DNA of 64,000 bases, from positions 1 through 64,000 of the forward strand of contig CAAEVK010000012.1 of the NCBI GenBank assembly GCA_900759475.1, read 5' to 3'. The DNA comes from Clostridia bacterium. GTDB taxonomy: Bacteria; Bacillota; Clostridia; TANB77; CAG-508. Position numbers and translations under genes: made by a program. This document shows positions 58,548-64,000 of the stretch, piece after piece. The notes below the pieces were generated by a model. The model did not search any database. It saw only the letters and a program-made list of their open reading frames with translations, and was not told the DNA's origin. The stretch's first letter is position 1. Each line of letters begins with the position of its first letter.

Positions 58548-58580
58548 TTTGACTTTCTTTGACTTTCTTATATGATTATA
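58548..58580 (-). promoter_or_regulatory. CtsR box and promoter of the ctsR operon
   Basis: On the minus strand AGTCAAA-GAA-AGTCAAA (58548-58564) exactly matches the CtsR operator, and a third AGTCAAA overlaps it at 58542-58548. TATAAT lies just upstream (58575-58580), so the box covers the transcription start. The operon is therefore autoregulated by CtsR. Confidence 0.9.
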
Positions 58581-58682
58581 ACATGATTTTGGTTGAACGC
58601 AAATATAAAATAAATCTATTTTATGTTATTTAAAATCATTTTTTAAACTTTTCCTATACTTATCTCTTTTTTTCTAACTTTT

Positions 58683-58835
58683 TCACTCTTTTTTGTTGTC
58701 TTTATTAGTCATATTTTCTAACCTTTTAGCTTGTTTTTTTTGTTTTTCTGGTGAAAGCCAATGGTAAGTAGAACAAACAAACTCACCATACTTTGTAGCA
58801 TCTTCTCCTAATTCTTTTTTCTTTTTTTCTTTCAT
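58683..58835 (-). CDS. Very small Lys-rich protein
   Basis: 50 aa, starting MKEKKKKELGEDATKYGEF and containing STYHWLSPEKQKKQAKRLE. AGAGGAAAATG precedes ATG 58835 at good spacing, and the middle is not low-complexity, so it is probably real. No family is recognised. It lies alone between the ctsR promoter and a terminator at 58899. Confidence 0.6.
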   Translation of the reverse strand: MKEKKKKELGEDATKYGEFVCSTYHWLSPEKQKKQAKRLENMTNKDNKKE

Positions 58836-58898
58836 TTACATTTTCCTCTTTCTTTTTATTCTTTATTTATATTCTTTTCACATTATATTTTTTTATTC

Positions 58899-58936
58899 AA
58901 AAAATGAACATACTTAATAAAATATGTTCATTTTTT
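58899..58936. terminator. Symmetrical terminator hairpin
   Basis: A perfect 14-bp stem (58899-58912 and 58923-58936) with A and T runs lies between the ABC permease gene (ends 59084) and the small gene at 58683-58835. It probably ends the permease transcript. The rest of 58836-59083 is AT-rich with nothing recognised. Confidence 0.75.
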
Positions 58937-59083
58937 ATAATATTTTCTTATACTATTCACATTTTTTATTTAAATTAGAACCACAATAGTTATTTCAGTC
59001 AATACAAAATTACTATTGATACTCTTTATTCTTATAGAATTATTAGATAATGGTAAATATATTCCTGATTTAAAACATTTTGC

Positions 59084-61678
59084 TTATATATTTTCATCTC
59101 TTAACACGTCAATAATATTTTCCTTTTTTACCTTCCTACTCGAATATATCATTGTTACAAATACAATTACATATACAACTACAATTGCTATTAATATTTC
59201 CTTTAAAGGTAGTGCAAATATAAATTCTATTGCATTTGCAAATCCTTTATTCATTAAATAGCAAATTAATATTCCAATTGGCAAACCATATAGTAATGCC
59301 TTTGTTCCATAGAAAATGCATTCTAAATCTAGCATTCGTTTAAATTGTTTGTCTGTCATTCCAATTGATTTTAAATTAGCGAATTCTCTTCTTCTTAAGT
59401 TTATATTGGTAGATATGGTATTAAATATATTAGATACACCTATAGCTGAAATCAACACAATAAATCCATATAAAAATATTTGAATAACAAGTTTTAAATT
59501 TTTTTCTGCTTCTAATTCTTTTGCAACGTTATAGTAATCAATATGAAGGTTTTGTGCTTCCTCTATTATTTCATTTACTTGTTTATCTACACTTTTTAAA
59601 TTATTTGCTTTTATTAATATTTGTTCATCTATGTAATTATTAGGAATCATTTTTTCAAAAGTTACATCATTTACAATGCAAAGTAATGTTAAATTATCAT
59701 TATATTCGTAACCTAGTGGTGCTTTGCTTGTTACTTTTGTAATTTCTAATTCTTCCTGTTTTTCTTCATTATTCTCTACAATTGTAATAGGTAATTTTTC
59801 CCCTGGCTTATAGTTTGTAATATTTGTTTCTAACTGATAAGACATTAACAAGTTAGCATAATCCATTATAATAACTTGATTATTTTCTAATTTTTTTACC
59901 CCAACATCTTTTGTATATCGTTCAAATTCTTCTTCATTTAAACTTAAAATTTGAGCAGAAAAATTATATTCTTTTTCTTCTGCATGATATGCTTCATATA
60001 AATAGTTGTCTCTATTGCTTATTAAATCTTTTACATTTTGCTTTACTTTTTCTTCTGGAATATTTACATTTGTATAATATTTTTTAATATAAACACATCT
60101 TTCCATATCCTGCATATTTAGTATTTTTTTTATTACTTCTTGTTTTGTTTGTTCATTTACATTTTGTGTGGCAAATCTTATACTAGCATCATAATTAGTT
60201 GTTAAATATAATGTATTAAATCCTGAAAACATATATCCTACAAATCCACTAACAGAAATATATAGTACAATACTAATAATTAATGAAATAACGGTTGTTC
60301 GATACCTTTTCTTACTTCGCTTTAAGTTCTTTAATGCGATTTCTCCTTCTATTCCAAATATCTTTTTAATTAATTTAGGAATTTTCAATTTTCTTGGTTT
60401 TATTTTTATATCATCCACTTGACGAATTGCTTCAATAGGAGTAATTTTGCTGGCACGTTTTGCTGGTATAATAACAGACATATAAATGGTAAAAGCCACT
60501 AAAACTACTGCAATTAAAATTGCTTGCCAAGAAACAATTAATTCTAACTTTATATTTTTAAAACCTTCTTCTAAAAGTGGCTTTAATAAATTATTAACAA
60601 TTTGTAGAGTAATTCCTATTCCTAAAATTCCAGAAACCACTCCTAAAGGAATCCCAATACTCCCTAATGCAACACCTTCATATAAAACAGATTTTTTGAT
60701 TTGTTTTTTAGTAGCACCAATAGAAGAAAGCATTCCAAATTGCTTTTTTCTTTCTGAAACAGAAATTGCAAAACTATTATAAATAACTAAAACAGATCCA
60801 ATTATAATGACAATAATCAATATTCCACAAACAGTGTACATCATACTCTGAAATTCAAAATCATCACTTACTCCCATGTACATTAAAACACTAGTATTAT
60901 AATCTATATGATATTTTCTCTGTTTTTGATAATAAGAACCATCTTCAAAATGTTGTTCTTCTATATCGGTATATAAACCTATTTTATCTGCAATCTTTTC
61001 TGTATCTTCATATAAATTCCTGACATTTTTAGAAATAACCCCTACACGAAATACTGTATCAGCATTTATTTCCTTTTTGTCTAGGATAGTAATTCCTGAA
61101 GTATAATAATCCTCTGGCTTCTCAATTTTGGGTCTTTGTATCATTCCACATATTGTATATGTTTTTGTTCCAGTTTGTATAAATTTTAATTCTCCTACTG
61201 TTTCTTCCACAGTTCCAATTGGAAAAGTGATAGTATCTCCTATTTGTGGTGTATTTTCTTTGTTGTCAAAAAAGCTGCTACTTAGTGCAATTTCATTACT
61301 ATTCTCTGGCATTCTACCAATTATTACATTTTCTCCAAGCAGGTTTATAGCTTCTGGTTCATACCCTTCTATTCGAATATATTCTTCATTCGAATATTTA
61401 TTTTGTCCCATATATAATTTAGCCGTTTTTACAGTTACTTCAAACTTATTATTTAATTCTATATATTTTAAGTCTTCATAAGCTACATTTTGGAAAATTG
61501 CCTCCCAACTACCGTTACTTTCTTTTTCTACATTAATCATAAAATTTTGGAAACTGGCAGCCAATGTTGTAATAGCACTTAACATAGCGCCAGATATAAT
61601 AATTCCTATAATCGTAACAATCGTTCTTTTTTTATTTAGTTTTAAATAACTTTTTGTTATTTTATTTAAAATATTCAT
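59084..61678 (-). CDS. FtsX-type ABC transporter permease
   Basis: 864 aa. An N-terminal helix, a large outer domain, a first FtsX core (about 275-415; AISVSERKKQFGMLSSIGATKKQI and IPAKRASKITPIEAIRQ), then a second half with another helix, outer domain and FtsX core (about 740-855; LRRREFANLKSIGMTDKQFKRML; ending NIIDVLRDENI). This duplicated form is typical of exporters or antimicrobial-peptide resistance pumps in Firmicutes. Its ATG directly follows the ATPase stop. Substrate unknown. Confidence 0.9.
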   Translation of the reverse strand: MNILNKITKSYLKLNKKRTIVTIIGIIISGAMLSAITTLAASFQNFMINVEKESNGSWEAIFQNVAYEDLKYIELNNKFEVTVKTAKLYMGQNKYSNEEYIRIEGYEPEAINLLGENVIIGRMPENSNEIALSSSFFDNKENTPQIGDTITFPIGTVEETVGELKFIQTGTKTYTICGMIQRPKIEKPEDYYTSGITILDKKEINADTVFRVGVISKNVRNLYEDTEKIADKIGLYTDIEEQHFEDGSYYQKQRKYHIDYNTSVLMYMGVSDDFEFQSMMYTVCGILIIVIIIGSVLVIYNSFAISVSERKKQFGMLSSIGATKKQIKKSVLYEGVALGSIGIPLGVVSGILGIGITLQIVNNLLKPLLEEGFKNIKLELIVSWQAILIAVVLVAFTIYMSVIIPAKRASKITPIEAIRQVDDIKIKPRKLKIPKLIKKIFGIEGEIALKNLKRSKKRYRTTVISLIISIVLYISVSGFVGYMFSGFNTLYLTTNYDASIRFATQNVNEQTKQEVIKKILNMQDMERCVYIKKYYTNVNIPEEKVKQNVKDLISNRDNYLYEAYHAEEKEYNFSAQILSLNEEEFERYTKDVGVKKLENNQVIIMDYANLLMSYQLETNITNYKPGEKLPITIVENNEEKQEELEITKVTSKAPLGYEYNDNLTLLCIVNDVTFEKMIPNNYIDEQILIKANNLKSVDKQVNEIIEEAQNLHIDYYNVAKELEAEKNLKLVIQIFLYGFIVLISAIGVSNIFNTISTNINLRRREFANLKSIGMTDKQFKRMLDLECIFYGTKALLYGLPIGILICYLMNKGFANAIEFIFALPLKEILIAIVVVYVIVFVTMIYSSRKVKKENIIDVLRDENI

Positions 61679-62363
61679 TTAATTTTTCACCCTCTCATCT
61701 TTTATGATTTTGCCATCATCAATTGTTATAATTCTATCAGCTTCTAAAGCAATATTAGAATCATGTGTAATCATAATTAATGTTTGGTTATATTTTTTGT
61801 TTGAAAATTTTAATAATTCCAAAATTTCTTTTGAATTTTTACTATCTAAATTTCCTGTTGGTTCATCTGCTAAAATAATAGCAGGATCATTAATTAAGCT
61901 TCTTCCTATTGAAACACGTTGTTGTTGCCCTCCAGAAAGTTGATTTGGAAGATTTTGTACTCTGTTTTGTAGTCCTAATGTTTTTACAATTTCATTTAAT
62001 CTTTCATCATCTACTTCTCTACCATCTAGCAATAAAGGTAAAGAAATATTTTCTTTTACATTTAAAATAGGAATCAAATTGTAAAATTGGTAAATTAGTC
62101 CAATTTGTCTTCTTCTAAAAATAGCTAGTTTATCATTATCTAAATCATAAATATCTGTCCCATCAATATATACCTTACCGCTAGTTGGTCTATCTACTCC
62201 TCCTAGAATATGTAATAAAGTAGATTTGCCGTGAACCGGAAGGTCCAATAATTGCAACAAATTCACCTTTTTTTACACCAAAAGAAACATGATCTAAAGC
62301 ATTTACTTTGGTTTCTCCTTTTCCATAAGTTTTTGTTAAATCTTCTACTCTCAAAATTTCCAT
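61679..62363 (-). CDS. ABC transporter ATPase (LolD/MacB type); one CGGN site in Walker A
   Basis: 227 aa. Walker A is interrupted by CGG 62229-62231; reading CGGC as Gly45 gives AIIGPSGSGKSTLLHILGG. Then follow the Q-loop (QIGLIYQFYNLIP), the signature LSGGQQQRVSIGRSL, Walker B IILADEPTGNLDS and the H-loop MITHDSNIA. 685 minus 1 nt is exactly 228 codons. Unshifted, neither fragment has a P-loop and the pump could not hydrolyse ATP. The start at 62363 is chosen for AAAGGAATG. It pairs with the permease downstream and the two-component system upstream. Confidence 0.96.
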
Positions 62364-62449
62364 TTTCAATATCATTCCTTTCCAAATCACAAATTTAATT
62401 GAAAAAGAATTAAATTTTCAACCTTTAATTCTTTAAAATCCATAAAATA

Positions 62450-62472
62450 AACGTGAATTTTCACTTCACGTT
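62450..62472. terminator. Hairpin between the kinase and ABC genes
   Basis: An 8-bp perfect stem (62450-62457 and 62465-62472) lies 33 bp after the kinase stop. It may separate the regulatory genes from the transporter genes. Confidence 0.5.
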
Positions 62473-62504
62473 CATTATAAAAATATTATGTGACAATTTA
62501 GTGA

Positions 62505-63729
62505 CTAAATTAATTCATATAATTTAATACTAAATTGTGTCCCTTTGTTTTCCTCGCTTCTGACTTCTATTGTTCCATTTTGTAACTCTATAATACTTTT
62601 GGCTAATGCTAATCCTATTCCAATACTTTCTTTAGAAGAATTCTCTCCTTTATAAAACCTGGTGAATATATATGGTAAATCTTTTTTGCTAATTCCACAG
62701 CCTTCGTCTTTAATTAAAATTTCCGTATATAGTGGGTTTTTACTATATTGTATTCCGTATTATTTTTCCATTTGGACTATGCTCTATACAATTTTTTACA
62801 ATGTTAGTAATAGCCTCTACAGACCAATTATAATCTCCTAAATAAGTAACCTCCTTTTGTCCTCTTACTTCTAATTTTTGTTCTTTTAATTCTAATGATA
62901 TACTCAAATTTTGTTCTACTTGCTCAATTAGTTCTATTACCTTTATCTTTTCCTTTTTTAATTTAATCGTTCCTGCCTCTAATTTTGACATTTTTAAAAG
63001 GGTAATAATTAACCAATTCATCCAATCTAATTGTCTTGAAATTTCTAAAATAAATTCCTCTGATTTCTCTTTAGTTAAATTTCGATTTTCTTTTAAGATA
63101 TCCACCATAATCATAATAGATGTTAAAGGAGTTTTTATTTGATGAGATATATCTGATAAAAAATTTGCTAATTCTTTTTTATCCTTCTGCGAAATTTCTG
63201 CTTGTTCCTTTAGCATAACTGTTATTTTATATAATTCATTTTGTAATTCACTTAACTCATCTTCTTCGTTTTCTTCTATTTTTAAGTGATATCTTTTACA
63301 ATTAATATCTTTTAAATACTTAGTAATATTTTTTATTCTTTTATCTTTTTGTAGCATAAAAACAGTAAAAACAATTAGCAATGCAATTGCACTACTTACA
63401 ATAAATACAATATTCATTATTTTATTTTGTTGTATATCTTTTTGAATTCCCAAAAATTCCATTAAATCTTTTGTTTCAATCCCATAACTTTCTAAAATAT
63501 TTTTTTGAATTTCTGTTTCTTTCAAATCAGCTATACTATTAATAATTTCCTCTTCTGGATAATTTTGTGCAAGTTTTTCTATAATAATATTAATTGCTTT
63601 TCCTACTTTTTCCTCATAACTTTGGTATTGTAAATTAATTTGGATACAAGAAATAATAGATAAAACAATAATTAATGATAAAAGAATTAACATTAATTGT
63701 TTTACATGGTATTTTTTTGTAACTCTCAT
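62505..63729 (-). CDS. Sensor histidine kinase; one CGGN site
   Basis: 407 aa. Two membrane helices (about 10-30 and 100-120) flank a short outer domain; the HisKA helix has FLSDISHQIKTPLTSIMIM with the phospho-His. The frame breaks at CGG 62755-62757 inside the ATPase domain. Reading CGGA as Gly325 (PNGKIIGIQYSKNP) restores the G boxes DEGCGISKKDLPYIFTRFY and GIGLALAKSIIE. 1225 minus 1 nt is exactly 408 codons. Its ATG overlaps the response-regulator stop by 4 bp. It presumably controls the adjacent ABC exporter. Confidence 0.95.
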
Positions 63730-64000
63730 TTTTCTCCTTCTTCCACTCTATAGCCAATTCCACGTACAGTCTTTATAATTTGTGGGTTGGTAGCATCTTC
63801 CTCTATTTTTTCTCTTACTCTTTTAATATAAACTGTTAAAGTGTTATCATTTACAAAGTTCCCAGCAATATCCCATATTTTTTCTAAAATTTGCTCTCTT
63901 GTTATTAAATACCCTTTATTGGTAAACAGCATTAATAAAATTCTATATTCCAGGGCACTCATTTCTATTTCTTGGTTAGACTTATATACCATACCTTTAT
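63726..64000 (-). CDS. OmpR-family response regulator, C-terminal part (cut by window edge)
   Basis: The visible 91 codons are the winged-helix output domain: EIEMSALEYRILLMLFTN, EQILEKIWD, TLTVYIKRVREKIEE and IIKTVRGIGYRVEE. The frame is open to the right edge; the receiver domain lies outside. It is the partner of the histidine kinase, with ATGA overlap. Confidence 0.93.
   Translation of the reverse strand, partial: KGMVYKSNQEIEMSALEYRILLMLFTNKGYLITREQILEKIWDIAGNFVNDNTLTVYIKRVREKIEEDATNPQIIKTVRGIGYRVEEGEK

Noticed and set aside
526..63729. The many split genes as pseudogenes or long-read indel errors
   Set aside because: Every break has the same form (extra C before an in-phase GGN), on both strands, in essential genes, and never in other phases or with other bases. 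Random mutation or read error would not produce this.
526..63729. Simple triplet reassignment of CGG (to Gln, Trp or another residue, as in some other Firmicutes)
   Set aside because: A triplet reassignment keeps the frame. Here the downstream frame always moves by +1, so triplet reassignment cannot explain the data.
1..64000. Stop-codon reassignment (UGA) as an extra code change
   Set aside because: UGA ends several genes at the expected place (nusB, the response regulator, the 50-aa gene), so it remains a stop.
1..64000. CRISPR arrays, rRNA, tRNA (including a candidate quadruplet tRNA-Gly)
   Set aside because: None was recognised on either strand. The decoding tRNA must be elsewhere in the genome.

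Overview
The window is very AT-rich (roughly 28% GC by eye) and carries gene sets typical of a low-GC, probably spore-forming clostridium: ctsR-mcsA-mcsB-clpC with a CtsR box, the Asp23/AmaP/DUF2273 set, nusB-xseA-xseB, def-fmt-priA, rpsO-pnp, a SleB-type cortex hydrolase and formate-THF ligase. An uncultivated gut-type clostridial lineage is my inference. No rRNA, tRNA or CRISPR array was recognised.

The outstanding feature is window-wide. Eighteen genes look broken by a +1 frameshift, and all 25 apparent lesions are the same: an in-frame CGG whose C is surplus, so the frame resumes on the following GGN. Reading each four-base word CGGN as one glycine restores full-length PriA, PNPase, XseA, Fmt, Def, FtsK, ClpC, CtsR, FolD, RluA, NfeD, SleB, a GH18 protein, an ABC ATPase, a histidine kinase and others. 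The restored glycines fall on invariant positions (Walker A loops, the CtsR GGGG wing, RluA GDGKYG). It occurs on both strands and only in codon phase. The same trinucleotide in the other two phases (for example GAC GGA or ACG GTA) never disturbs the frame. I found no CGG read as arginine in any recognised native gene. Its one clear use as Arg is codon 4 of a GC-rich, apparently recently acquired gene at 44249-44740. The simplest reading is that this organism decodes CGG(N) as a quadruplet glycine codon, or by obligatory +1 frameshifting at an otherwise unassigned CGG. All such genes are annotated below as single CDS spanning the site.

Layout. 1-2040: AT-rich edge, a truncated DUF1016 gene with two identical palindromes, a TnpV gene, and a pair of REP-like repeats. 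2045-5125: HD hydrolase, SleB-like hydrolase, fhs. 5183-13541 (minus strand): yuiD, xseB, xseA, nusB, DUF2273, amaP, asp23, fmt, def, priA and a P-loop/Asp23-like gene, covering translation start, DNA repair and envelope functions. 13566-16512: two glycosyltransferases. 16673-21735: pnp, rpsO, rnr, secG (RNA decay and secretion). 21843-31558: rluA on a leaderless transcript, GH15, beta-CASP nuclease, an unknown coiled-coil protein, ftsK/spoIIIE, a coiled-coil protein, rsmD. 32047-43378: ftsH, DUF1189, alr, femAB-like, cysS, PBP1A with an Asn/Thr-rich tail, dprA, folD. 43379-45203: an accessory island with 84-bp direct repeats and the foreign gene. 45288-53887: GH18, nfeD-SPFH, sigma factor and partner, cysteine desulfurase, DtxR-type regulator, CDF transporter, small proteins. 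53961-58523: clpC-mcsB-mcsA-ctsR heat-shock operon. 59084-64000: FtsX-type ABC exporter and its two-component system, cut by the right edge.
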